The notes under the pieces: model-generated | The model's database searches: none | What the model was told of the DNA's origin: nothing | Seen by the model: the letters and a program-made list of their open reading frames with translations, nothing else | Position numbers and translations under genes: made by a program | Shown: piece after piece, positions 8,300 to 15,167 of the stretch | Numbering within the stretch: position 1 is the stretch's first letter | Layout: each line of letters begins with the position of its first letter | Source: a virus | Reading direction: 5' to 3' (one strand) | DNA: 20,244 nt | IMG/VR virus record: IMGVR_UViG_3300037502_003396 | Span: 1 to 20,244 of that record

Positions 8300-8793
8300 A
8301 AAGGGCCGCGCGCCGCCTTCGGCAGACGCGACAGGTCGATCGCGACGCGACCCATCTCCTGCACGGTCTCCAGCCCGTATCGATCCGCGATCTCCTGCAC
8401 CCACTCCTCGGGGGCGAGGCCGACGCCGTGATGCGCCTCGGTCGCCACGAACCGCGCCCCCTTCGAGCCAGGCTGCGCGACCGTGAGCATCTCGTCTCCC
8501 TCGACCGCGTGGCAGGCCGCGCGGAACGCGAGCATCCGCTGCGCGGGCGCCGAGAACAGCCCGTCGAGAACGTCGACCATCCACGCCGCCGAGAGCCGAC
8601 GCAGGTGGAACCACGTAGGCGCCATGGCCTCGCGGAACACCAACAGCGACTCGTCGCGCGTGACGAGGTAGCGCGCGGCGCGGCTGAGAGAGTCGCCGTC
8701 GACCGGACGACTCATCACCGCCACGTCGAGCGCAGGGTCAGGGTCGCTCGGGTTGAGACGCACCACGCGGAGGGTCTTGCTCGTCGGGTCCAT
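8266..8793 (-). CDS. Tail assembly chaperone G-like protein (175 aa)
   Basis: It starts with ATG at 8793 (MDPTSKTLRVVRLNPSD), with AGGAG close upstream, and stops at TGA 8268-8266. It lies between the major tail tube gene and the tape measure, where siphophages encode gpG-type chaperones. The N-terminus is a small beta region. The rest is helical (SLSRAARYLVTRDESLLVFREAM, LSAAWMVDVLDGLF, EEWVQEIADRYGLETVQEMG), as in other tail chaperones. The last ten codons after the slippery site differ between the short G form (GYWAGSVASP) and the long G-T form. The identification rests on position, fold-like pattern and the frameshift signal rather than on sequence similarity that I can name. Confidence 0.75.
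   Translation of the reverse strand: MDPTSKTLRVVRLNPSDPDPALDVAVMSRPVDGDSLSRAARYLVTRDESLLVFREAMAPTWFHLRRLSAAWMVDVLDGLFSAPAQRMLAFRAACHAVEGDEMLTVAQPGSKGARFVATEAHHGVGLAPEEWVQEIADRYGLETVQEMGRVAIDLSRLPKAARGPFGYWAGSVASP
8299..8305 (-). other. Programmed -1 ribosomal frameshift site CCCTTTC
   Basis: In the G reading frame the codons are GGC CCT TTC, so the heptamer is C CCT TTC, a perfect X XXY YYZ site. After slipping back one base the two tRNAs still pair with CCC and TTT. The zero-frame stop is 31 bases downstream, and the -1 frame is open to 7829. Downstream RNA can form a stem of 8277-8270 with 8254-8247 (GCGTCGCC with GGCGACGC, eight pairs) or, closer, 8297-8291 with 8282-8276 (GCTACTG with CGGTAGC, including one wobble pair). 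CCCTTTC is not the commonest phage heptamer, so usage is inferred. Confidence 0.7.
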
Positions 8794-8802
8794 GCTCTCC
8801 TG

Positions 8803-10065
8803 TCAGCCCAGCGCGAGGATGAACGGCGCCTGCGCGAGCTCTTCGTTGTCGAGCGTGCCGCTGCACTGCTCGTTGATCTTGGTGCGCAGCACCACGCGGA
8901 GCTTGGTGAGGTTGCCCTCGCCCTTGAACCGCTCGGGGATCGACTCGATCACGCACTGCGGGGCCATCACGACGACGTGGCGTCGCGAGGCGGCGGCGCC
9001 CGCGCGGACGATCAGGGAGAAGTGCAGTTCGGTGCCCGCGTCGAACCACGAGAAAACGTCGGCGTTGTCGGGCATCTCGAGCGTGATCTTCGCGAACGCC
9101 TGCACCAGCCCCTCGCCACGCGCCACCGCGCGCTTGCCTTCCAGCGTGCCGGTGAGCGACGTGAGGTGGATGTTGCCGAAGTTCAGCTCCATCGCCACGG
9201 TGTCGATCGCGGTGTCGACGCGGGTCGTCGTCGCGACGGGCTGGAGCCACACGATCGCGTTGCGCACCGCGAGCGGCGAGCCAGCAGGGTCTTCCGACCG
9301 CGCGACCGACAGGCCCTGCGACGAGGGGCCGGTGAAGGTCGCGGCGTTGAGCGTGAACTGGGCGAGCGCGAGGGCGTTGCGCTCGAAGCGCAGCGCGCAT
9401 GAGCCGTTGAGCCCGTTGAAGGTGTACTGGCGCGAGGTGTCGCGCGACGACGCCGACACCGACATCGAGCGGCTGTTGGTACGCGTCGGGTAGTAGCAGA
9501 CCATCTGCACCACGTCGGCGTTGCTCGCCGGGGTGCCTGAGAGCGCGGGGTAGACGGTGAGCGTGTCGGTCGAGCGTGACCGAACCTGCGCGACCTCAAG
9601 CCCGTTGCTCGCGTTGGCGACGGCGATGATCTGCCCCGCCGGAAAGTCCGCGCCGTCGCCGCTGTCGACCGTGAACTCGGTCGAGCTGGTCGGTGTCGCG
9701 GCCTGCGTGCCGACGTCGGGGATCGACTCGCCGCCGAACACGACGCGCAGCGGGATGCGCCCCGGCATCGTCACGTCCGTCGGCAGCGTGCCCGTCTCGT
9801 CGAGCAGCGTGGCAGGCGGCTGCAGGTAGTAGGAGAAGTTGACGGTGCCGCCCTTGTCGCCAGCCATGGGCGTCACGGCGTCGTAGGGCACGGGGGACAG
9901 CTTCATCGCGTCGACGAGCACCTGCGTCGCGGTGGTCTCGACGGAGTCGCCGACAGGCGCCGCGCGGCGCAGCTGCGCGCCGGTGGTGCCGAAGGTGCTC
10001 TCCTCGGTGAAGTAGACGGCGCCAAGATGCTCGAACGCGACGTGGTCGATCGGGGTGGTGCTCAC
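8803..10065 (-). CDS. Major tail tube protein (420 aa)
   Basis: It forms the stacked rings of the tail tube. It starts with GTG at 10065 (MSTTPIDHVAFEHLGAVYF); the ribosome binding site is weak. The length is above the 150-250 residues usual for a minimal tube protein. The excess is partly explained by an inserted beta module at about residues 128-190 (FTVDSGDGADFPAGQIIAVAN, LTVYPALSG). The flanking parts contain the strands expected of the tube fold: GGTVNFSYYLQ, AVAMELNFGNIHL-type strands near residue 290, and LTKLRVVLRTKINEQ near the end. The gene directly precedes the G / G-T chaperone pair and the tape measure, which is the standard siphovirus order. The tube assignment rests mainly on order and beta content. 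Confidence 0.78.
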   Translation of the reverse strand: MSTTPIDHVAFEHLGAVYFTEESTFGTTGAQLRRAAPVGDSVETTATQVLVDAMKLSPVPYDAVTPMAGDKGGTVNFSYYLQPPATLLDETGTLPTDVTMPGRIPLRVVFGGESIPDVGTQAATPTSSTEFTVDSGDGADFPAGQIIAVANASNGLEVAQVRSRSTDTLTVYPALSGTPASNADVVQMVCYYPTRTNSRSMSVSASSRDTSRQYTFNGLNGSCALRFERNALALAQFTLNAATFTGPSSQGLSVARSEDPAGSPLAVRNAIVWLQPVATTTRVDTAIDTVAMELNFGNIHLTSLTGTLEGKRAVARGEGLVQAFAKITLEMPDNADVFSWFDAGTELHFSLIVRAGAAASRRHVVVMAPQCVIESIPERFKGEGNLTKLRVVLRTKINEQCSGTLDNEELAQAPFILALG

Positions 10066-10072
10066 GGTGATC

Positions 10073-10609
10073 TCATGTGGTTACGGGGCCGTACGCTCCG
10101 GGGAAGGTGGCCCTCGTGATCAGTTGGAACGGGACCGACAGCACGGCGCGGTCCTCGAGGTACTCCACAGACCATCCGTCCTCGGCGGGCGCAACGTCAA
10201 TGACGTGCGGGTCGAGCCCCGCCCACGACGGCTGCCACGACACCGAGCCGAGGATCAGCGCGGCGTCCTCGCTCGCGCGGTCTTCGATCGACCCGCGGTC
10301 GGCACCGCCCAGGCGCGCGGCGTCGACGCCTGCGTCAAGCGACCCCTCGGGCTCGTAGCGGTAGCCGACGCGGACGACGACAGGGCTCACGCGCAGGTCG
10401 CGACCGTCGAGGTGGTTCTGGTAGCCGCCGAGCGGCGCCGACGACAGGATCTGCACCTCAACCGCACGCTCGACGGCGTCGGGCTCGCACGTCTCAAGCG
10501 GCCCCGACGGCAGCCGGAAGTGCCCTGCCGTGATCGTGTGTCCAGCCTCACCGGCAGCGGTGGTGAGCAGCGACAGCGCCAGCGTGCGGTGGGCGGAGAA
10601 GTACGCCAT
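10073..10609 (-). CDS. Probable tail terminator / head-tail joining protein (178 aa)
   Basis: It starts with ATG at 10609 (MAYFSAHRTLALSLLTTAAGEAG), two bases before the upstream stop, and ends seven bases before the tube gene start. It lies just upstream of the major tail tube gene, where phages encode the protein that caps the tail tube and docks it to the head. Strands such as VEVQILSSAPLGG, VSPVVVRVGYRYE and RAVLSVPFQLITRATF fit the alpha/beta terminator fold. Residues 109-147 (EDRASEDAALILGS, DPHVIDVAPAEDG) are acidic. No family motif is decisive, so the call depends on gene order and size. Confidence 0.55.
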   Translation of the reverse strand: MAYFSAHRTLALSLLTTAAGEAGHTITAGHFRLPSGPLETCEPDAVERAVEVQILSSAPLGGYQNHLDGRDLRVSPVVVRVGYRYEPEGSLDAGVDAARLGGADRGSIEDRASEDAALILGSVSWQPSWAGLDPHVIDVAPAEDGWSVEYLEDRAVLSVPFQLITRATFPGAYGPVTT

Positions 10610-10611
10610 GG

Positions 10612-11466
10612 CTACGACCTGAGCAGCGGCACGCCGCGCCAGAGGGCCTTGCCCACCTCGGCGTTGCCATCTTGGTTTACGTCGTAGGCGACGCTCGCGA
10701 GCGCAAGGTCGAGCTCCTGCCGGAACCGCTCGCGCATGTCGTCGCGGTAGAGCACGCCCTCGGCTGTCGTGTCGGTCTCAGCGACCAGCGCGCGCACGCG
10801 GTAGGCGTGGGCGGTCGTGAGCTCGATCACGCCAGCGTATCCGCCGGGGTGGCGCTCCTTGGTCCCGAGGTCGTCGAGCAGCATCTCCCACGCGCGCTCG
10901 ATCAGCGCGGGCACCCACGCGCCCGACGGCAGGCGCTTGCGAAGCGCCGCATCGAGGTCGAGCAACAGCGACTCCGTGAGGTGCGAGCGCGGCGCATAGC
11001 GCGTCACGTCGAACGGGATCGCGATCACCTCGCCGGTGTCGGGGTCGGACCACTCGACCCGGTACTGACGCGCGATCTCGACGGTGCACGCCGACGAGAT
11101 GGCGACCGAGATGCGGGCGCTTTGGAACGTCGCCCCGCTGGCCTTCGCGCGGGCGAGCGGGCGAGCGAGCGAGATGGTGGTGCCGCTGATCGACGAGACG
11201 AGCACCGACTCTCCGCCGGTGGCCTCGGCGCCGCCGATGAGGTAGCGGCGCCCGACGACGATGCCCGTCGCGCTGGCGACCGACACCGACGAGGCGCCCG
11301 CCGCAGCGGCCGAGCTGAGCGTCGTGTTGACGCTGTCGAGCGTCGGCGTCGGCGTCGTCAGCGCGGCGCCTGCCAGCGTGCGCACGGTCGCGGTGCCAGC
11401 ACCCGATGGACGCGACGACAGGTCGAACGCGATCGTGCCGCTCCCCTGGTACTGCACCCAGCGCAC
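10612..11466 (-). CDS. Probable head-tail connector/adaptor protein (284 aa)
   Basis: I place the start at GTG 11466 (MRWVQYQGSGTIAFD), with GAGGAAGG about ten bases upstream and only one base between the preceding stop and the start. The frame is open further upstream to 11568, but that part is an Arg/Pro-rich shadow of the upstream gene. Residues 48-118 form a beta module (VSVASATGIVVGRRYLIGG, SISGTTISLARPL) resembling one in the tail tube and hub genes. The C-terminal part (YRVEWSDPDTGE, GAWVPALIERAWEMLLDDLG, FRQELDLALASVAYDVNQDG) looks helical, as in phage neck adaptors. DVNQDG at 262-267 matches an EF-hand-like calcium loop. Position between capsid and tail terminator genes supports a connector role. 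Confidence 0.55.
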   Translation of the reverse strand: MRWVQYQGSGTIAFDLSSRPSGAGTATVRTLAGAALTTPTPTLDSVNTTLSSAAAAGASSVSVASATGIVVGRRYLIGGAEATGGESVLVSSISGTTISLARPLARAKASGATFQSARISVAISSACTVEIARQYRVEWSDPDTGEVIAIPFDVTRYAPRSHLTESLLLDLDAALRKRLPSGAWVPALIERAWEMLLDDLGTKERHPGGYAGVIELTTAHAYRVRALVAETDTTAEGVLYRDDMRERFRQELDLALASVAYDVNQDGNAEVGKALWRGVPLLRS

Positions 11467-11467
11467 G

Positions 11468-12130
11468 CTACGCCGCCTTCCTCGAGGTGGGCGCGGGCGC
11501 CGCGGGCTTCGGCGGGTGCTCGGCGACGAGCCAGAGACACTGGCCGTGGGCCTCCTCGTCGACGCCACGGCGGTCGGGCGTTGAGGCGCGGCGGTACTGC
11601 TTCGCGCTCACGCCGACGCCCCACATCGAGAGCACCTTGACGGCGTCCTCGAAGGCGAACGGCGACGGGCTGCGGGTGATGTCGACGTAGCGGTAGAGGT
11701 CGCCTCGGCTGCGCTCGCGCGACTGACGCGCCTCGGCGTTCCACCGACCGAGTTCGTGCTTGTCCGCGGTGGCGGGCACGTTGCCGCCGAGGTTGGCGAC
11801 CTTGGTGCGGAGCACCTTGCCGCGCAGCTCAGGCGGCAGTTGCCGCCCCTGCGCGTCGCGGTCTGGCGGCGCCTCGCCCTCGACGAGCGCCAGCACCCAC
11901 TGGCGCCCGTGGTCGTAGATCGTCCTCCCCTCGCCGTCGGCGTTGTCGCGCAGCGCAGTCACAGCGATGTGCCGCACGGCGTCGTCGGTCTGCGAGAGCG
12001 CCACGGTGAGCAGCGGGGCGCCGTCGCGGTCCAGCCGACGCAGCTCGTCGGCGACGTAGGCGCGGCGCTGCTGGTCGCCGAGGTGTTCGACAGTGGCCCA
12101 GCGGTCGAAGGCGAGGGGGAGAACGATCAC
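11468..12130 (-). CDS. Phage protein of unknown function in head-tail joining region (220 aa)
   Basis: It starts with GTG at 12130 (MIVLPLAFDRWATVEHLGD), with AGGAG ten bases upstream. I do not recognise a family. The N-terminal part is mixed helix and strand (AYVADELRRLDRDGAPLL, VRHIAVTALRDN). The middle has a charged linker (EARQSRERSRGDLYRYVDITRS), followed by VKVLSMWGVGVSAKQYRR and a Pro/Ala-rich tail ending PAAPAPTSRKAA. It sits between the decoration-like gene and the probable connector, where neck, completion or capsid accessory proteins are often encoded. It may be a structural or assembly protein; sequence alone does not settle it. Confidence 0.6.
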   Translation of the reverse strand: MIVLPLAFDRWATVEHLGDQQRRAYVADELRRLDRDGAPLLTVALSQTDDAVRHIAVTALRDNADGEGRTIYDHGRQWVLALVEGEAPPDRDAQGRQLPPELRGKVLRTKVANLGGNVPATADKHELGRWNAEARQSRERSRGDLYRYVDITRSPSPFAFEDAVKVLSMWGVGVSAKQYRRASTPDRRGVDEEAHGQCLWLVAEHPPKPAAPAPTSRKAA

Positions 12131-12151
12131 GATTGTTGGACTCCTGTGTGG

Positions 12152-12502
12152 CTAGACGCCGACGACCTCCGCGATCCACGTGACCGCGGAGAGGTCGGTG
12201 GTTGCGGTGACCTCGGCGTCGGAAGCCGCCGAGAGGTCGCGGATCTTGAGCACGCCGGTCGCGGGCGCGTAGGCGGCCGCGGGCACGTAGGCGAAGCGGT
12301 ACTTGTCGTTCGCGGCGCCGCCGATGCCCATGGCGACGAACGACACGCCATGCACCTTCGTGAACCCGCCGCCCGCGAGGGCCGACAGGTCGATGGTGTC
12401 GCCGCCGGTGGCGTACGAGGCGCTGCCGGTGATGATGATCGTCGCGCGGCGCCCGTGCGTGTGGAGCTCGTTCGAGAGGACGGAAGCAGTTGCGGTTCCC
12501 AT
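12152..12502 (-). CDS. Probable capsid decoration protein (116 aa)
   Basis: It starts with ATG at 12502 (MGTATASVLSNELHTHGRR), with AGGAG about nine bases upstream, and lies directly after the major capsid gene. The small beta protein has a TGSASYATGGDTIDLSAL segment and ends TDLSAVTWIAEVVGV. I recall many phages carrying a 110-130 residue protein of this pattern (a SYxTGG turn, then strands and a DLS-V ending) immediately after the major capsid gene; these are usually regarded as capsid surface or head-stabilising proteins. The function is inferred from that pattern and from position. Ala/Gly-rich stretches are expected in such proteins. Confidence 0.6.
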   Translation of the reverse strand: MGTATASVLSNELHTHGRRATIIITGSASYATGGDTIDLSALAGGGFTKVHGVSFVAMGIGGAANDKYRFAYVPAAAYAPATGVLKIRDLSAASDAEVTATTDLSAVTWIAEVVGV

Positions 12503-12517
12503 GGTCGTCGTCTCCTA

Positions 12518-13453
12518 TCAGGCCGTGATGCCGGTGAGCTTGCCGTGGCGGCGCCGGTTGGCGACCTTGAGCGCGCAGGCCATCGAGGCGACGACCTCTT
12601 GGTTGTCGTTGACCTTCGCCAACGGCTCGACCTTGAGGTCGCGGTGCATGACGAGCTCGACGCCCGAGGAGAGGTCGAGCCAGTACATCTCGGTCGTGGT
12701 CATCCGACGGATGTTGATGAGCGGGATGCCGTTGTAGGTGGGGGCCGACCGCAGGAGGCCGAGGTCGACGGCGCCCTGCACCGGGATCTGCATCCGCGAA
12801 TAGGACGACGACGCGCCCATGATCGAGACGTAGTTGGTGATCTGGTTGGCGGCGCAGAGGATGGCGCTCGGCGTGGCGTTGTACGGGGTCGTGGTGAGCG
12901 CCTCGTAGGTGTCGTGCATCACGGCCGCGGAGAGCGCGCCGCCGATGCCCTGCTCGTACGCGGCCCACGTCGAGTAGGAGCCGGGGGCGAGGCCAGCGTA
13001 GGTGTCGCCGCTGTCGACGATCGACGCGATGCCGCGGTCCTGCGTGGAGCCGAGCAGGGTCGACTCGAGCAGCGAGTAGAGATCCTTCGTCGCGTTGCCG
13101 ATCTCGGCCTGCAGCAGATCCTCGAAGGTGCCGCCGCGGGCGACCTGATCGAGGATGTGCCCGGTCACCGAGGCCACCGCGCGGAGGTAGAACGGGGCGA
13201 GCGAGGCGCGCGCGAGGTTGCGGCGGTTGGTGCTGCCGATCGCCTGGTTCTCGACGAAGATCTCGGCGTTGTCGGTCGACGAGTACTGCACGTTCCACTC
13301 GAAGGGCTGCGCGCCGTTCGAGGGACGCACAAGGCCGCCCTGCAGGAGGAAGTTGTAGAAATCGGTCGGCCGCGAAACGAGGTCGATCGGGATGCCGGGG
13401 GAGACGTTCTCGCGAATGCCGATGCCCGCGAGCAGGGCGTTGGTCTGGGACAT
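12518..13453 (-). CDS. Major capsid protein (311 aa), HK97-like
   Basis: It forms the icosahedral shell. It starts with ATG at 13453 (MSQTNALLAGIGIRENVSPG), 57 bases after the upstream stop. The order of features fits an HK97-fold coat protein: an N-terminal arm, a beta E-loop-like region (FEWNVQYSSTDNAEIFVENQ), a long spine helix (FEDLLQAEIGNATKDLYSLLESTLLG), a P-domain with DTYEALTTTPYNATPSAILC, and a C-terminal strand region (GIPLINIRRM, ELVMHRDLKVEPLAKVND). At 311 residues it is close to the minimal size for this fold and has no long N-terminal delta-type scaffold domain, consistent with the separate scaffold-like gene upstream. No cleavage motif is apparent. Confidence 0.85.
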   Translation of the reverse strand: MSQTNALLAGIGIRENVSPGIPIDLVSRPTDFYNFLLQGGLVRPSNGAQPFEWNVQYSSTDNAEIFVENQAIGSTNRRNLARASLAPFYLRAVASVTGHILDQVARGGTFEDLLQAEIGNATKDLYSLLESTLLGSTQDRGIASIVDSGDTYAGLAPGSYSTWAAYEQGIGGALSAAVMHDTYEALTTTPYNATPSAILCAANQITNYVSIMGASSSYSRMQIPVQGAVDLGLLRSAPTYNGIPLINIRRMTTTEMYWLDLSSGVELVMHRDLKVEPLAKVNDNQEVVASMACALKVANRRRHGKLTGITA

Positions 13454-13474
13454 GATGCGTGCCTATCACGCGAA

Positions 13475-13509
13475 GGCCCGAGCGCGCGGCGTGATCGCCG
13501 GGTCGGGCC
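13475..13509 (-). promoter_or_regulatory. Two-tier hairpin in the leader of the major capsid gene
   Basis: The 57-base gap before the capsid gene holds a seven-pair outer stem (GGCCCGA at 13475-13481 with TCGGGCC at 13503-13509) and a five-pair inner stem (CGGCG / CGCCG) closing a TGAT loop. It starts one base after the preceding stop codon and ends 21 bases before the capsid ATG. No T tract follows on the minus strand, so a classic terminator is unlikely. It could stabilise or process the abundant capsid message, or modestly attenuate transcription. Confidence 0.5.
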
Positions 13510-13510
13510 G

Positions 13511-13894
13511 TTAGCTCCTACCCGCGCGAGCGCGGGCGGTGAGTTCGTCTGAGTCCGCTGCGTCCATCTGGCGCTTGAGCTTTCCAGCCCACGCCATGCC
13601 GGGGTCGCCACCCCAGAGCAGCCACGCCACGTAGGCGGGCGAGGTCTTGTCGCGCTCGCGCGCGCGCCGCTCAATCTCATTGTCGTGGCGAGCGAACCAC
13701 GCGGCCATCTTCGCGGCCTTCTCGAAGGTCACGTCCTCGCCGTTGGCCATGCGCGTCGCCCACGCGACCGTCTCGGACTGCAGGCCGTCGCCAGAGAAGC
13801 CCTGCTCGTGCAGCGCGAGCCCGCGGCGCAGCGCATCCCGCACGCCGCTCGGCGGCGTGAAGTTGATGTGCTGATAGCGGGCGGGCACCGGCAC
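13511..13894 (-). CDS. Small phage head-region protein with WGGDPG domain (127 aa)
   Basis: It starts with GTG at 13894, with GAGGAG eight bases upstream. The domain order is PPSGVRDALRRGLAL (14-28), WATRMANGEDVTFEKA (45-60), MAAWFARHDNE (63-73) and AYVAWLLWGGDPGMAWAGKL (87-106). I recall this arrangement (a GV-A-RGL segment, then A-NG, M--FF/WF-RH and a W-WGGD-G--WA ending) from phage head-gene loci, sometimes attached to capsid maturation proteins, but I cannot give a database name. Conserved aromatic, His and Asp residues suggest a compact helical fold. Its place between scaffold-like and capsid genes implies a head assembly role; the molecular activity is unknown. Confidence 0.65.
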   Translation of the reverse strand: MPVPARYQHINFTPPSGVRDALRRGLALHEQGFSGDGLQSETVAWATRMANGEDVTFEKAAKMAAWFARHDNEIERRARERDKTSPAYVAWLLWGGDPGMAWAGKLKRQMDAADSDELTARARAGRS

Positions 13895-13897
13895 GGG

Positions 13898-14464
13898 TCA
13901 GACTCCTCGACGCAGCCCCAGCGCGACAGCCGTCTTCCGCGCGAGCTCAGTCAGGCCCGAGGCCGAGGTCAGGTCGGGCGGCGCCGGCGCCTGCGGAGGC
14001 TGCACGACCGCGGCTGCGGGTGAGCCACCGGCGGGCGCCAGCGGGCGCAAGAGGAAGGGCTTGGATGCGAGGTAGCCGCGCAGGTGGTCTTCGATCGACA
14101 GGCGCGGGTCGCGCGACACCACGACGCGCCCGTCGTCCGCGACGGTGAACTGGTCAGCGACCAGCGCGAGCACGGTGTCCGCGTCGATCGCGCCAACGCG
14201 CTCGGCGACGCGCACGACCTCAGAGCGCACCAGCGCGCGCCGCATAACGTCATGGCCGTCGTGCGCAGGCGGCGCGGCGGGCTTCGGCGGATCGACCGGC
14301 TTCGGCGGCTCGACCACGACAGGCGCGGGCGGCGGCGGAGCCACGACGACCGGAGCGGGCGCAGGCGGCGCCACGACGGGAGCTGCGACGACGGGAGCGG
14401 GGTTGGGCTGGACGTTGTCCATGTGCGTCGATTCTGGCACGGCGTCGGTGTCAAGCGCAATCAC
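13898..14464 (-). CDS. Probable capsid scaffold-like protein with Pro-rich arm (188 aa)
   Basis: The start at GTG 14464 overlaps the upstream stop by four bases (GTGA). The ATG at 14422 (MDNVQPNPAPVV) is an alternative, but neither has a strong ribosome binding site. Residues about 20-68 are a Pro/Ala/Val-rich low-complexity arm with repeated APVV and PPKP units. A helical region follows (RRALVRSEVVRVAERVGAI, TVLALVADQF), then DPRLSIEDHLRGYLASKPFLL. That ending resembles phage scaffold and minor head proteins, in which a helical core is followed by an -L--KPFL- segment. Position just upstream of the capsid gene supports a scaffold. The C-terminus is short and basic (LARKTAVALGLRRGV), as expected for capsid contact. 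Confidence 0.6.
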   Translation of the reverse strand: MIALDTDAVPESTHMDNVQPNPAPVVAAPVVAPPAPAPVVVAPPPPAPVVVEPPKPVDPPKPAAPPAHDGHDVMRRALVRSEVVRVAERVGAIDADTVLALVADQFTVADDGRVVVSRDPRLSIEDHLRGYLASKPFLLRPLAPAGGSPAAAVVQPPQAPAPPDLTSASGLTELARKTAVALGLRRGV

Positions 14465-14712
14465 TGTCGCGCCGCATCCCGCAGGCCGTCTGCGATCTCC
14501 CGCGCGCGCCGCGCGATCGGCGCAGCGAGACAGGGCAGGTGGTAGGTGTCGCCGCCGGTGACGCGCACGCGCGCGCCGACGAGGGTGATCTGGTAGGCGC
14601 GGGCGCCGTCGCCGCCGCCGCGGGTTGGAGCGAGCTCGATCACTGCGCCGGGCACGGCGTAGCGCAGGAGGTCGAGCGCGTCGTCATGGGTGCGGAGCCA
14701 CGTTGGGGTCAT
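14461..14712 (-). CDS. Small unknown phage protein (83 aa)
   Basis: I start it at ATG 14712 (MTPTWLRTHDDALDLLRYA), which overlaps the upstream stop as ATGA and so suggests coupled translation. The frame is open further upstream to 14910, but that extension is an Arg/Pro-rich shadow of the previous gene. The protein has a helix, a strand region (AVIELAPTRGG, AYQITLVGARVRVTGGDTYH) and a C-terminal helix with basic residues (APIARRAREIADGLRDAARQ). No family is recognised. Location between head-morphogenesis and scaffold-like genes suggests a head accessory role. Confidence 0.6.
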   Translation of the reverse strand: MTPTWLRTHDDALDLLRYAVPGAVIELAPTRGGGDGARAYQITLVGARVRVTGGDTYHLPCLAAPIARRAREIADGLRDAARQ

Positions 14713-15167
14713 GCGTTCTCTCTCGTCACTCGCGTCGCTGCTGTCGAGACCTGCTTCAGCAGCAGGCCGCTGTCGACGCCGATGCGGCTGTGGCCCTTGC
14801 GGCGGATGGTGGAGGGCTTGAGCTTGCGCAGGCGGCTCCGCACGTCGCCACCGCTCGTCGCGAGGCGCGTCGCGAGGCGGTCGCGGTACGCCTCGGCTGC
14901 GGCCTTCCACGGCGCGCTCACCGGCGCCTTGCCCGCAGCGACCTTGCGGAGGGCGTCGACGAAGGCGTCGTTGACCTCGGCCTTCATGACGTTGGTCACC
15001 TCACGGAAGTCTCTGCCTCCGCGCTCGAGCCAACGGAGCTTCTGCAGCGCGTCGTTGGGGAGGACGATGGCTGCGCCAGGGACGCGCCCGATCGCGGCCA
15101 TGGCGAGTGCCGCAGCCTTGTCGATCTCGCGGAGACGAGTGAGACCTCTGATCGGGACGACGGCCAT
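14709..15167 (-). CDS. Phage virion morphogenesis-like protein (152 aa)
   Basis: It starts with ATG at 15167 (MAVVPIRGLTRLREIDKAA), with GAGGAG seven bases upstream. The C-terminal motif LKPSTIRRKG (116-125) followed by VDSGLL (131-136) resembles the ‘T--RK--...LVDTG-L’ ending of Mu gpG-type virion morphogenesis and tail-completion proteins. The rest is helical and basic (DFREVTNVMKAEVNDAFVDAL, AEAYRDRLATRLA), again as in that family. Such genes often sit downstream of the capsid gene, whereas this one follows the portal directly, so it may instead act in head or neck assembly. The family resemblance is from memory and moderate. Confidence 0.55.
   Translation of the reverse strand: MAVVPIRGLTRLREIDKAAALAMAAIGRVPGAAIVLPNDALQKLRWLERGGRDFREVTNVMKAEVNDAFVDALRKVAAGKAPVSAPWKAAAEAYRDRLATRLATSGGDVRSRLRKLKPSTIRRKGHSRIGVDSGLLLKQVSTAATRVTRENA

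Noticed and set aside
11829-13469. Long minus-strand frame of 546 codons overlapping the capsid and decoration genes
   Set aside because: It is Arg/His/Pro-rich and spans three well-supported genes in another frame.
11756-13552. Plus-strand open frame of 598 codons opposite the capsid region
   Set aside because: The minus strand encodes a credible coat protein with well-placed ribosome binding sites; this frame has shadow composition.
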